DNA of 42,141 nt from assembly GCA_902500695.1 (NCBI GenBank), contig CABVRQ010000012.1:32276-74416 (forward strand), read 5' to 3'. Every line of letters begins with the position of its first letter. The stretch's first letter is position 1. This document shows, one piece after another, positions 9,336-17,997 of the stretch. Origin of the DNA: an uncultured Nitrospira sp. (GTDB taxonomy: Bacteria; Nitrospirota; Nitrospiria; Nitrospirales; UBA8639). Position numbers and translations under genes: made by a program. The notes beneath the pieces are model-generated. The model made no database searches, was not told the DNA's origin, and was given only the letters and a program-made list of their open reading frames with translations.

Positions 9336-9610
9336 AGTCGTCTGACCGGAATGTTTCAGTGGAACCAGAGGAGTACCCAATTCATGCGCGATTGGAGTTA
9401 AAATCGGATAAGATGTTGACTCTATTCTAAAAAAAGTTCATAACACGTGTCCTGAAGGCTAACGCGCCGATAAAGTCATCGGAGCTTCTCAGGCACTTGG
9501 CCGTAACGCATTCTTCTATAGGGGTTGCAAATCATATCCGATGTATCCCCCGTTTTCCAAATTTTCGGGTATTTGACACGACCAGTTTACACCGGACAAT
9601 CCTCAACGCG

Positions 9611-10426
9611 ATGTCTTTTCAATTACGAGTCAAACAACGATCGCCTTTCTTATGGAAGCGAGTCCGATATTTTTTATCCCGGCTTTTTGGAGTTCGCTTG
9701 CAAAAGGCGAAAAGCCTACATTTTGTGACCATCAATGGGCAGCAATTTAAGCGATTGGTCTTTTGTGATTCTTTTCTGGCTTTTGAAATTGAGCGAAATC
9801 TCGAGTGCTTCCGGGGGGACGGGATTTTCCCCAATATTGTGATTCGTTATGAGCGGGAAATCTGGGTGGAGTTTGTTCACGGGCAGTTCATCAGGGAGAT
9901 TAATGAACCACTGGTTGAACAAATGGCCATTTTTTATAGTCGTTTATATTCTGAAGCTCCCCGTTTGGTGGAAACGAACAAGACCCTTTTCCCCGATCGC
10001 CTGGATAGGGATCTGCATTTTCTCAATCAGGTTGGAATCCTTTCAAATGGATTGTTGGAGGAAATCAGAAAATCCGTGGATGTCCTGCAGCCCACACACT
10101 GTTGGATCGGGTTTGATTATACCGACCCCGTCAAGAAAAATTTTGTCCTCAATCCCAAGACTCAGATGCTGTGTGCCGTCGATGTGGAAGGCCTCGTCAA
10201 CGAGCATCTCATAGGCATGGGTGCTGCCAAAGCCTTGGTGCGGTGGTTGAATCCCTTCAAGGAGGAATTCCTCCAATCGCTGACAAACAAGGGCGTCCCG
10301 GATATTCAAGCCTATTATGGATTTATCGAATTGTGTTTTCTCGCCCAGTGGATGAAACGGGCATTTTTTGAAAGAGATTGGAAAGCCATAAAGCCTGCGT
10401 ATTTTGAAGGGTATCGGAGACTGTAG
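9611..10426 (+). CDS. Degenerate kinase-like protein, possibly an LPS-core kinase
   Basis: Protein of about 271 residues that I do not recognise by name. The N-terminus is strongly basic (RVKQRSPFLWKRVRYF). The middle has INGQQFKRLVF, EIERNLECF and EIWVEFVHG, resembling the lysine, helix-C glutamate and hinge of protein-kinase-like folds. The C-terminal half has GFDYTDPVKKNFVL then AVDVEGL, at the places of HxD...N and the DFG-type aspartate. The His of HxD is absent, so activity is uncertain. Such folds in LPS clusters phosphorylate heptose or KDO (WaaP/WaaY type), the most likely role here. The frame can start at TTG 9497, but the preceding part looks non-coding. It is alone on this strand, divergent from the GT2 gene. 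Confidence 0.55.
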   Translation: MSFQLRVKQRSPFLWKRVRYFLSRLFGVRLQKAKSLHFVTINGQQFKRLVFCDSFLAFEIERNLECFRGDGIFPNIVIRYEREIWVEFVHGQFIREINEPLVEQMAIFYSRLYSEAPRLVETNKTLFPDRLDRDLHFLNQVGILSNGLLEEIRKSVDVLQPTHCWIGFDYTDPVKKNFVLNPKTQMLCAVDVEGLVNEHLIGMGAAKALVRWLNPFKEEFLQSLTNKGVPDIQAYYGFIELCFLAQWMKRAFFERDWKAIKPAYFEGYRRL

Positions 10427-10464
10427 GGAGTATCGGCAATGGGCGTTGGAGCGTATTGAGAAAT

Positions 10465-11178
10465 TTAGTACCCCTTAGGTCTTTTTCCCAGGACCCGCTG
10501 GATTCGGTCAAGCAGAGAGAGCCGATTGATGACGACAATGAACACCTTTCGCATGTGCCCTTCCGGGCATTGAACGGGGCGCACCCCATGCCAGGATTTA
10601 TCCAATCTTTGAAATAACAGACTGAAATTTCCAATGGCTGTTGAAGCCAACGACTGTGGGAAATCTTCAAAGCTGGGAGCGCTTTTTCGACTAAACTGCC
10701 CTTGATCGTCGAGAATAACGGTCTCCCCACCCCAAGTGGGGTCCCAATCCTCTTTTGTGTTGAAGTAGAAAATGTGAGATCCAAGTTTATGTTGAGCATC
10801 ACAGTGTGGAGAAACAGAGCATCCATTGGGGGTATAGTGCCAATGGAAATTCAATTCAAGTGATTTGACCCCAAACAAACGTTTTAAAAAATTGGAATAG
10901 GGTTTTCCCTGAAGTTCGGCCAGGAATTGATCCCAATGGGGGGAGAGAGATAAGCCTTGGCGATAGTCCAATGTATAGCGATCGTGACTTTGTTGACCAT
11001 GAGCACGCTTGACCCCAAAACGTTTTGCAAACATGGAGACATCCGGAAGTGTCTCAACCAGGCGTTGATAACCCTCATCGGTCAGAAACCCGGACGGATT
11101 CATCCAAGGATAGGGCTTTGCTTCCTGAAAGGATTGGGGTGAAATAGCTTCTAGAGCGGGAAAGTTCAAATAGTTCAT
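10465..11178 (-). CDS. Fe(II)/2-oxoglutarate-dependent oxygenase family protein
   Basis: Protein of about 237 residues with the iron-binding facial triad of the 2OG-oxygenase superfamily. The HxD is in VSPHCDAQHKLGSH, the distal His is in DKSWHGVRPV, and MRKVFIVVIN probably holds the Arg that binds 2-oxoglutarate. Between them, WGGETVIL is the usual strand near the active site. Such enzymes hydroxylate small molecules, sugars or lipids; among surface-glycan genes a glycan or lipid substrate is likely but unproven. The frame extends to 11262, overlapping the mutase by 58 bp; I prefer ATG 11178 (MNYLNFP), 26 bp after the mutase stop. It is likely co-transcribed with the mutase. Confidence 0.75.
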   Translation of the reverse strand: MNYLNFPALEAISPQSFQEAKPYPWMNPSGFLTDEGYQRLVETLPDVSMFAKRFGVKRAHGQQSHDRYTLDYRQGLSLSPHWDQFLAELQGKPYSNFLKRLFGVKSLELNFHWHYTPNGCSVSPHCDAQHKLGSHIFYFNTKEDWDPTWGGETVILDDQGQFSRKSAPSFEDFPQSLASTAIGNFSLLFQRLDKSWHGVRPVQCPEGHMRKVFIVVINRLSLLDRIQRVLGKRPKGY

Positions 11179-11204
11179 GGTATTACCGGATTTTTCAGAA
11201 TAAT

Positions 11205-11975
11205 TTAAGGCAAAATAGTATGGAGAAATCGATGAGCGTAATCCTGTATTTTTGGCTTCCATCGGAGATAGGAGTAACCTCCAAAATTTCCCTTTTCGTC
11301 AAATTTGCATATGACCGGTTCGGCGGTTTTTAAGGTGACTTTTGGGATGTCCTGATCACTGATGCCGGCAAGATATTTTAACAAACTTCGCAGGCTATTT
11401 TGATGGGCAATGATCAGAATATTCCTGTTCTGAAGGAGCGATGGGAAAATTTCCGTCTGCCAATAGGGAACAAGGCGGTTTTGCGTGTCTTCCAAGCTTT
11501 CCGAACATGGAAGATCTTGAGAGTCGACAGTTGCATATTGGGAATCATTTCCCGGAAAACGGGGATCGTCCTGGGTCAATGCCGGCGGTTTGGCGCTAAA
11601 ATGTCTTTGCCAAATCAGGACTTGTTTTGTGCCATAGCGGGTGGAGGCTTCCCACCATGTCAATCCTTGCAGTGCTCCATAGTGACGCTCATTGAGCCGC
11701 CAACTCCTATGAACAGGGATGGATTCCTGCCCCATCGTTTGTAAGACAATTTTGACGGTGTCCGCCGCCCGGCTTAATAGGGAGGTATAACACATATCAA
11801 AGGTCATGTGTTGAGCTTGCAGTACGTGTGCGGCCCTCCGGGCTTCCTTCATGCCTTTTTGGCTTAAGGGCGTGTCTGTCCAGCCAGTGAACCGTTTTTC
11901 ACGGTTCCAGAGACTTTGACCGTGACGCAAAAGAACAAGGTAATTAGGGCGTAATTTCACTGAATGAGCTGGCAA
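11205..11975 (-). CDS. gpmA: GpmA-like 2,3-bisphosphoglycerate-dependent phosphoglycerate mutase
   Basis: Histidine-phosphatase superfamily protein of 256 residues, GpmA length. It has the phospho-acceptor motif LLRHGQSLWN (His18), FTGWTDTPLS, RLNERHYGALQGL with the catalytic Glu, QVLIWQRHF, and the second His in IIAHQNSLRSL. GpmA proteins normally read AHGNSLRAL and RHYGGLQGL, so this copy is divergent at both places. The glycolytic role (3-PG to 2-PG) is the default call. Its place among glycan genes with a 2OG oxygenase downstream suggests it may be a specialised paralogue acting on a phospho-metabolite for envelope synthesis; that is inference. Confidence 0.8.
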   Translation of the reverse strand: MPAHSVKLRPNYLVLLRHGQSLWNREKRFTGWTDTPLSQKGMKEARRAAHVLQAQHMTFDMCYTSLLSRAADTVKIVLQTMGQESIPVHRSWRLNERHYGALQGLTWWEASTRYGTKQVLIWQRHFSAKPPALTQDDPRFPGNDSQYATVDSQDLPCSESLEDTQNRLVPYWQTEIFPSLLQNRNILIIAHQNSLRSLLKYLAGISDQDIPKVTLKTAEPVICKFDEKGNFGGYSYLRWKPKIQDYAHRFLHTILP

Positions 11976-12065
11976 AGAAAAATCCGGTAATCGAGCTTGG
12001 TATTTTTGAAGAAAAATTTTATGTCACAGAAGCCCAGTGTCAGAAAGAAAAGTCAAACAAGGTTT

Positions 12066-12096
12066 ATTATAGCAAATACCATGAGAGTCAGGACAA
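12066..12096 (-). promoter_or_regulatory. Candidate promoter for the gpmA-like/oxygenase pair
   Basis: On the minus strand TTGTCC (12096-12091) and TATAAT (12071-12066) are separated by 19 bp. They lie about 90 bp upstream of the mutase start at 11975. The -10 box is perfect but the spacer is long, so this is only a candidate. Confidence 0.3.
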
Positions 12097-12163
12097 AAAA
12101 TGTTAACCGGATAGGGAAGACGGATGATTTCGCGGGTATAGATCATTGAAATGGGATTAGCAT

Positions 12164-12335
12164 CCTAGGAGCCTTTTGGACTTAGGAAGAATTAGACTGC
12201 AACAGTGTCTCAGCGGTCCCTATTTCACCGCTTTTTTGGCCTATAGTCCCACTATGAGCTTGCGAAATCGTCAATATCTGGTCTCGCTCGTCCGCTTTTT
12301 CGCTTTCGATCCCCTAATTCCGACAGACTCCTAGG
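12164..12335. mobile_element. MITE-like element with long imperfect terminal inverted repeats
   Basis: The left end 12164-12186 and the reverse complement of 12313-12335 agree at 19 of 23 positions (both begin CCTAGGAG and end TTAGG). If CTAG is read as a 4-bp target duplication, the element is 12169-12330 and its ends start GAGyCT, the style of several IS5-family elements, some of which duplicate CTAG-like targets. There is no reading frame inside. It lies in the 398-bp spacer 11976-12373, which otherwise holds only the mutase promoter region. Family assignment is inference; the repeats are seen directly. Confidence 0.6.
12212..12237 (+). terminator. Terminator-like hairpin inside the MITE-like element
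   Basis: AGCGGT (12212-12217) pairs with ACCGCT (12227-12232) across a 9-nt loop and is followed by a run of six T on the plus strand. No plus-strand gene lies close upstream, so it may simply be part of the element. Confidence 0.4.
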
Positions 12336-12373
12336 GGGTGGATGAAACGTTTTTTGCGACCGGCTGATTGTAG

Positions 12374-13516
12374 TCACGGTGATGAGTCAATAAGAATTTC
12401 TTCTAATTTTGAACTGATAAATCCAGCCATGGCTTCTGATCCGGCTGGCAAAAAATGAACATGATCGTAAAAGGCCCAATCCATACCAGAGAGCTGGTGA
12501 GAGGCATCGAAAACAGGAATGTTTTTGCTTTGTGCCACATTTTTGATAATGGCATCTTGATGAGAGAACGTTTCCAGAATGGCATCATGACTGAGTCCGA
12601 CATGATGGTAATCTATCCGCTTCTTTTGTTCCTCGGTATTTTCAGGATGAACCAGCCTGGCTTGAGTGATAAGTATGGGTTTGGCTCCAATATTCTTTGC
12701 TAGATCCGCAAACATTTCGACGGCAAGTTGATATTGGCGGAATTGTAGCGTGTTAAGGGATGTGATAGGAAAACGTGCATCCTGAGATGCAATAATCCCT
12801 TCTCGCCCCAGTTTGATGGTCTTCTTAAAGTAGACCCGCCGTAAGACATTATAAAGGTGTGAGGCGTTACATAACCATTGATCCAGCAGATTAGCATTAT
12901 GAATTCTGTAATCAAATTGATGAAGAGCCGGTTTGACCGTTCTTAAAAAAGACTGTCCGGCATCAAAATATTTCATGTCGTTCCAGGCATTATACAAGAG
13001 CACAAAGTCCGGGGAGAACCTGAATCCTTCTGTAAAAAATCTTCCTACCGATTCCACGGCAGTATGTCCAGGTATGCCGGCGTTAATGACCTCAACATGA
13101 GGAAATCCTGCTTTGTGAAGGTACTTTTCCACGAGGTGAGGCCAGTCAGAATTTTTATCCGCTCGAGTATCGAAAGCTGCTGATCCTCCATACACGATAA
13201 TTCGAATGGTGTTTTCAGGTTTAAGATTTTCAAAATTTGGTCCTCGGTAACCTTTTTCATTGATTTCCCATTGAAGGCCTTTCTTGTTCCCGAAGGCATG
13301 GGAAACCGAATGAGTCTTGGCCTGAAAAATGTGTCGAGCAAAGAGGGCAGGTTCATACTGCAGGGATTGCTGACGAAGCACATCTGGGGAAATGTTCGAA
13401 CTTTCCACGAACAGACGAACACCAATTTCACCAAGAACTAAGATGAGTCCAAGGGAAACAATTGAGGTTATTACCGTAAGGGATTTTCTATTCAATCTTT
13501 TCAGGGATGAAGGCAT
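12374..13516 (-). CDS. Membrane-anchored SGNH/GDSL-family hydrolase or acyltransferase
   Basis: Protein of 380 residues with one N-terminal hydrophobic helix (about residues 13-35: TVITSIVSLGLILVLGE), so the catalytic domain should be in the periplasm. SGNH blocks are visible: IVYGGSAAFD with the nucleophile Ser, NAGIPGHTA (Gly), LLYNAWNDM (Asn) and FYDHVHFLPAG with the catalytic Asp and His. Proteins of this type add or remove acetyl or acyl groups on surface polysaccharides. A second SGNH gene lies upstream beyond an IS5 remnant on the same strand, and the two may once have been in one operon. The substrate is unknown. Confidence 0.75.
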   Translation of the reverse strand: MPSSLKRLNRKSLTVITSIVSLGLILVLGEIGVRLFVESSNISPDVLRQQSLQYEPALFARHIFQAKTHSVSHAFGNKKGLQWEINEKGYRGPNFENLKPENTIRIIVYGGSAAFDTRADKNSDWPHLVEKYLHKAGFPHVEVINAGIPGHTAVESVGRFFTEGFRFSPDFVLLYNAWNDMKYFDAGQSFLRTVKPALHQFDYRIHNANLLDQWLCNASHLYNVLRRVYFKKTIKLGREGIIASQDARFPITSLNTLQFRQYQLAVEMFADLAKNIGAKPILITQARLVHPENTEEQKKRIDYHHVGLSHDAILETFSHQDAIIKNVAQSKNIPVFDASHQLSGMDWAFYDHVHFLPAGSEAMAGFISSKLEEILIDSSP

Positions 13517-13887
13517 TGTTTAGGGTGCTTCCAATTAAGTGGATGAGGGTGACCATACAGGCACCGCTGGAATTTCTTTGGGCATTTGCACGATCTATGA
13601 TGTGTCAACTAGTTCCGGGCCAATAAAAGCTCTGAAAATATTTACTTCAAGGGGTGCCAGATTTTCCCAAATTATGCCCAGATTTACCTGGTAAGACATT
13701 ACTGCTAGGGAAAACCTATGACGCATTCTCACAGCGAAACAATCTCAATGGCACTTCTAAAAAATTCCAGTTTTTGGGTCGTCCCTTCCTGGCCGTGCTT
13801 GTGGGATGGGCGAAACGCCCTGAACACCGTGTGCGTGGGAGTGACTGGTTGTCTGCTTGACGCTCAAGGCCTTCTCTGCTCCCTTTG
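13517..13887. other. Spacer between an SGNH gene and the IS5 remnant
   Basis: No gene is supported. A small perfect hairpin GGGCG-AAA-CGCCC lies at 13808-13820. The stretch beside it (GTGGGATGG from 13801) resembles, inverted, the sequence near 14911-14920, and might be the left end of the IS copy. A plus-strand frame at 13654-13860 has no recognisable features. Confidence 0.4.
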
Positions 13888-14885
13888 TTAGGCCATCTGG
13901 TGCGGACTCGTGGCAGTGAGAAACCGTACCCGTTGAAAGTTATAGGCCAGATTGTTGAGCCCGATCTTGTCCCAAGCCCGGATCACCCCAATCGTTCGAA
14001 TACGCTTCCCGCCTATTGCCGTGACTTGGTGGCCGAAGACCTGCTCGAGGCGAACTGACGTCCGCGCTCGACGCCGATTCCGCGCTTTTTGGTGCGACGC
14101 CAGAGGCTTGCCCCGATAGCCTTTTTCTTGAATGTGAGAACGGAGGTGCTGCCTCTTGAGTAACGCTTCCGGCTCCTGGGAACGATACACTGAATCCGCC
14201 CGCACACCTCGTCCGGCAGATGCCGATTGTAACACGGTTTCCAGCGCCTGGCTGTCATCCGCCGCGGCATTCGTCACGGTATAGCGGCGAATCAGTTCGT
14301 GTTGCTTCTCGACATTCACATGATTCTTGTAGCCATAGTGTTGGTCCCTATGCTTGACCGTCCAATGGGCAGCGATCGCTTTCTACCGGTGTTTGGCCGG
14401 GTCCGCCTCCCACCCGGTGGGACTTTGGCCCGCTTTAATGGCCGCGTTTTCATCTCGTGTATTCCGTTGCTTCGGGACCGGGACCAGTGACCCATCGATC
14501 AGTTGGCCTGGAGTCACTGATCGGCTAGATAAGCGTCACATTGCTAGAATAGGGCTTCTACGACGTCCGCTTGGGCCAAGGTTTCCCGAAACAGCCAGAT
14601 TGTCTGCGCATCGGGGATGTATTGGGCCGGATCGAGGACGAGGAATCGCATAAACGACAGGCGATCGCGGATCTGATATTCCGTTTGGTCATTGGATAAG
14701 TTATAGAGGACTTGCAGCACGAAGACTTTGAACTTGCAAATGGCATCGAAGGACTTTGCCAAGGCCAGCCGAGGGCTTCTCAGGGGACCACTTGCGCGAG
14801 TTGTTCTAAGGGATCGCCCTGCTGACTGAGGGCCCTCATAGCGCGTCGTGAGATCAACAAATCCAAGTAGGCTCGGTGTCGACAT
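13888..14885 (-). pseudogene. IS5-family transposase, disabled by stops and frameshifts
   Basis: Pieces of one DDE transposase read in order across three frames. They are: the N-terminus from ATG 14885 (good ribosome site GGAGG), QQGDPLEQLAQVVP in a second frame, then FKVFVLQVLYNLSNDQTEYQ and PDAQTIWLFRETLAQADV back in the first, then LIDGSLVPVPKQRNTR through YGYKNHVNVEKQHELIRRY to the C-terminus in a third frame. At least four stop codons interrupt the path (after QVVP, after EALF, after AYLADQ, after DPAKHR). The catalytic acidic positions survive (LIDGS, ADSVYR, RLEQVFG) but the reading path is broken. The total matches an intact element of about 330 codons. It is therefore an old, inactive insertion. 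Confidence 0.85.
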
Positions 14886-14887
14886 AA

Positions 14888-16177
14888 TCAGATCCTCCTT
14901 GGACACGCAGCATCCCATAATCGAATCCATTTGTCAGGAGTATTTAGAGATGCCCTCAATAAGTTGTTATTCAATAAGGTGGTGGCAATCCATTCACCAA
15001 CTACACGATTGGCGATAAGGGAATAGTGGCTGCTATTCTTGGTAAAGAGATCTTCAATTGAATCTTCTTTGGATTGAGAGATGAGGCCAAAGGCTGGGTC
15101 GATGAGGTTATATCTCGAACTCAGGCCATCCAGAAGTTCTTGGTACTCAAGTGGTTCTCCGTTAAGAAGATTTTGCAGCGGGCTCTTTGTTGGTAGGTGC
15201 ACGATGATAAAGCTGGATTGCGCCTCAAGAACTTCACGTTCAAATTCCTCAATGATACGCTCTGTTAATTGCCGGGAGGGGGATGCATCGGCAAAAAATT
15301 CATAATCTTTTCGCCTTGATGAAAAATTATTGGTCAGACCGGAAATAATAAATGCCGCCAATCGGCTTGCATACCACGGACTCATTTTGTAATCATCTTC
15401 CTGGTAGAATAATTCATATGGTTTAAGCGGCCACTGGTCAAAGTCTGAATAAATATTAAGAATGTCTTCTGGTTTTACCGTGGGGGTGTTGAGAAGGCTA
15501 AGGTTATTTCCAGGGACAAGAAGAAAACGAGGTTTCGAAAAAATAACGTCGCTATCCGGGCTGTAAAACATTCTGATGATATTCATGTTCCGTTTAATAT
15601 TTGAAGGTTGAAAACCGAACAGAACCAAATGAGGCTTTAGAGATTTCCCATTTTTCTTCCATCGAAGAAACGCCTGGTCTATTCCGTATCCCTGCCCTCC
15701 GAGGTTGAGAACCTCGGCTTTGATCCCATTACAATTTAAATGATTCTCAAGAATAGCTCCCCAAGATACTTCAAAAGGCACATCATCGCCGTGGGTGAAG
15801 GAATCTCCTAAAATGGCAATTCGAAAAATTCCCGGAGGAGCTTCTTGGGTAATTTCCTGGCGTACTTTTCCAACCCGGACGCCTGCGGCATTAGAAGCAT
15901 ACAATCCATTTTCACTCTGGCTGTTTGGTCGCACAGACCAGCCAAGTTCTGGATCGTACTGGTTGTAGGGCCTTTCCTTCCCCAAAAAATCTTGACTTTT
16001 TGACACTAAGGTTTTGACTGGCAAAAAAAATGGTCTCAAGCGAAGTTTTCCAATATAGACATTTCCATCAATATCTTGGCGAGAAAGTGCACGCAAAGCT
16101 ACTTCAGCAACCACAAGTGCACATATGACAGAACACACAATGAGCAAGAAGTTTAGTGAAGTTTCTCGACGAGCCAT
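14888..16177 (-). CDS. SGNH-family hydrolase/acyltransferase, C-terminus altered by an IS insertion
   Basis: Protein of 429 residues with an N-terminal membrane helix (about 10-30) and a probable periplasmic SGNH domain. Block I is AILGDSFTHGDDV, block II NLGGQGYGIDQ, block III is probably FGFQPSNIKRN, and a C-terminal NSSHYSLIANRVVGEW supplies the His region. The start ATG has a good ribosome site (AAAGGA). The last dozen codons (IRLWDAACPRRI) run into sequence that belongs to the 5' end of the IS5 remnant, so the native C-terminus has been replaced. The SGNH core is complete, so the protein may still work. Likely role: O-acylation or deacylation of a surface glycan. Confidence 0.7.
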   Translation of the reverse strand: MARRETSLNFLLIVCSVICALVVAEVALRALSRQDIDGNVYIGKLRLRPFFLPVKTLVSKSQDFLGKERPYNQYDPELGWSVRPNSQSENGLYASNAAGVRVGKVRQEITQEAPPGIFRIAILGDSFTHGDDVPFEVSWGAILENHLNCNGIKAEVLNLGGQGYGIDQAFLRWKKNGKSLKPHLVLFGFQPSNIKRNMNIIRMFYSPDSDVIFSKPRFLLVPGNNLSLLNTPTVKPEDILNIYSDFDQWPLKPYELFYQEDDYKMSPWYASRLAAFIISGLTNNFSSRRKDYEFFADASPSRQLTERIIEEFEREVLEAQSSFIIVHLPTKSPLQNLLNGEPLEYQELLDGLSSRYNLIDPAFGLISQSKEDSIEDLFTKNSSHYSLIANRVVGEWIATTLLNNNLLRASLNTPDKWIRLWDAACPRRI

Positions 16178-16574
16178 CAGTAGTTCCTTTTTTCTAATTA
16201 CAGCATACTCATTGAATATTACCTGCCGAGAGGCGGTAATTGTATTATTGAGTGAAGGCTGTTGTGAAGTGTTCTGAAAAATAATTCATTGGCGGTGACA
16301 GCCAGTTGGCAGTAAAAATTGCTCCTCGACTATTTATAAATTGGACAGCGAATTTCTACAATGCCAAATGATTTCCTGGGAATGAATGAGGCCCCTCAGG
16401 CTGAGAATTTCTGACTGAACGGACAATGCGATGCCTAATTGACAAAATGTATCCTTTCAGGAACGATAAATGGTTTTTTTAAGGCATCGGCGAGCAAGGC
16501 TGCTTATTGTTCTCTATTGACGGTGTGAGCCAAATGTCAAATTTCCGATTTTAACTCGCCACGAGATTGGACGC
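16178..16574. other. Divergent promoter region with a hairpin
   Basis: It separates the minus-strand SGNH gene from the plus-strand PhyH-like gene. An imperfect inverted repeat, ATTACC-TGCC/GGC-GGTAAT, spans 16218-16240 close to the SGNH start, and could be an operator or a small hairpin in that gene's leader. The rest is AT-rich with no supported gene. Confidence 0.4.
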
Positions 16575-17513
16575 ATGCCTTCATCTTCTGAAAATTCGGA
16601 AATGGCCAAGCAGCCGATTCGTCAAAATCGGCTCTATAAGGTACTGCATAAAAATCTGAGAATTCCTCCGTGGGTGGTTCGACCATTTTATCGCGCTCTG
16701 AAAATCACCGGTAGCCCCGCTCAATATCGTTTGCGAAAGCGATTGGCCAGAGAAATTATGGTGATCACGAAGCCCCTGATTACTATTCCAGACAGAGCCG
16801 GATACCGGATTTTTGGGCCTGACGATATTGAAGAAACTGCTCAAATTGTCAGGTATTGTGGAGCAGTGTATCAGCAATCACGAGCGGCGTTCCCCCCGGA
16901 ATATTTTCAAAAACATCCTCATAAGAAATTTCTGTTTCCTATTCTGGAAGGTGCCGAATTCTGTCGCCATCCGGAATTGCTCAAGCTTATGGTGTCTCGC
17001 CATATTCTTGATGCCGCAGCGGCGTATCTGGGAACGGTACCCAAGTTGACCGGAGCCAGGCTCTGTTGGTCGCCTGAAAATGAAACGGCTCGATCCAGCC
17101 AGCTCTTTCATTTCGATTATGAAGATCTCAGGCAAGTCAAAGTTTTTATTAATATCTTTGAGACGAAGGAGGACCAGGGGCCGCTGACGTTCCTTCCCGC
17201 CGATATATCCCATCAGGTGCAGAGAGCAATCGGGCGTGTGCTTGGTCGTGTGCAGGACGAACGAATTTATGAGGGAGGTGGACGAAACCATGAGGTGAAG
17301 TTGATCGGACCGCCAGGCTCAGGGGCATTTCTGGACACGTCCCGCTGTCTTCACTATGGAAGCCGGTTTAACCGAAGAGATCGCGTGGTCCTGATCATCC
17401 AATTTCTCAATGGCTATTCCGCGTTCCGACCAACAGCTCCATTCATTGTGCCTCGTGACCTTCCAGGATTTAAGCCGGACCTTGTTCAGAAGCTGGCCTT
17501 AGGAATCAATTGA
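16575..17513 (+). CDS. Phytanoyl-CoA dioxygenase-like Fe(II)/2OG oxygenase
   Basis: Protein of 312 residues with the PhyH-type double-stranded beta-helix signature. HxD is in QLFHFDYEDLRQVK, and the distal His is in DTSRCLHYGSRFN with Arg following in RRDRVVLIIQF. EDQGPLTFLPADISH between them matches the conserved G-PL-LPGSH-like strand of the family. The N-terminal 50 residues are basic. Members oxidise lipids, amino acids or sugars; here a surface lipid or glycan precursor is the reasonable guess. It stands alone on the plus strand. It is the second 2OG oxygenase in the region and is not closely similar to the one at 10465-11178. Confidence 0.75.
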   Translation: MPSSSENSEMAKQPIRQNRLYKVLHKNLRIPPWVVRPFYRALKITGSPAQYRLRKRLAREIMVITKPLITIPDRAGYRIFGPDDIEETAQIVRYCGAVYQQSRAAFPPEYFQKHPHKKFLFPILEGAEFCRHPELLKLMVSRHILDAAAAYLGTVPKLTGARLCWSPENETARSSQLFHFDYEDLRQVKVFINIFETKEDQGPLTFLPADISHQVQRAIGRVLGRVQDERIYEGGGRNHEVKLIGPPGSGAFLDTSRCLHYGSRFNRRDRVVLIIQFLNGYSAFRPTAPFIVPRDLPGFKPDLVQKLALGIN

Positions 17514-17997
17514 TTGGATCGGTTCCCATAGGGGCTTTATTCTTCCAGAAGGGACGAGGATTGGCCCGTATCCTCAATTTTTTATATGCAACCTCGACGA
17601 TATACACACTACAAAGATGATAGATCTCATTTGGGAATAAGAAAAATGGCTCCTGGTAATTCATCCACCTTTCCCGCGAAATTACCAGGTTTCCCGTGAG
17701 GAAATTCCCCCAGGAATTAAAGCATTCGTTCATCGACATCTTTGCGATAGCGAAATATGTTGGAAGTGTAGATAGAGAGTTCCATTCAAGCCGTCAATGT
17801 TTTTGTGGAAAGGTCGATGAATTGCGACCGGATGGTCTCGAGCCCCATCTTGTGTTTTCTGCCATTCCCCGCAAAATTCGCCTATGACCTGCAATGGTCA
17901 GTGGCAGTCCAATCTCTTCACTCCAAGATCTTGAAGCCGATTGACTTTCTAGCTGAAAGATCGGGGCTTTCCTGCTTTGGTTTTCCTGTTAGCAGGG
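17514..17997. other. Convergent spacer with a strong inverted repeat
   Basis: It lies between the ends of the PhyH-like gene (plus) and the methyltransferase (minus). Apart from the hairpin at 17652-17689 I see no gene; short frames in both directions lack start signals and family features. Confidence 0.5.
17652..17689. terminator. Perfect 10-bp inverted repeat, possible terminator
   Basis: CCTGGTAATT (17652-17661) and AATTACCAGG (17680-17689) can pair around an 18-nt loop. On the plus strand only three T follow; on the minus strand a run of T comes a few bases later. It may end transcription from one or both convergent genes. Confidence 0.4.

Noticed and set aside
10323..10826. 167-codon minus-strand frame
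   Set aside because: It overlaps the kinase-like gene and the oxygenase, whose iron-binding motifs are in another frame.
14354..14653. 99-codon plus-strand frame
   Set aside because: It is antisense to the IS5 transposase remnant, which reads coherently on the minus strand.
13801..14920. Terminal inverted repeats of the IS5 remnant (GTGGGATGG near 13801 and its inverse near 14911-14920)
   Set aside because: Only about eight of nine bases agree and the left one is 78 bp beyond the transposase end, so the element borders stay undefined.
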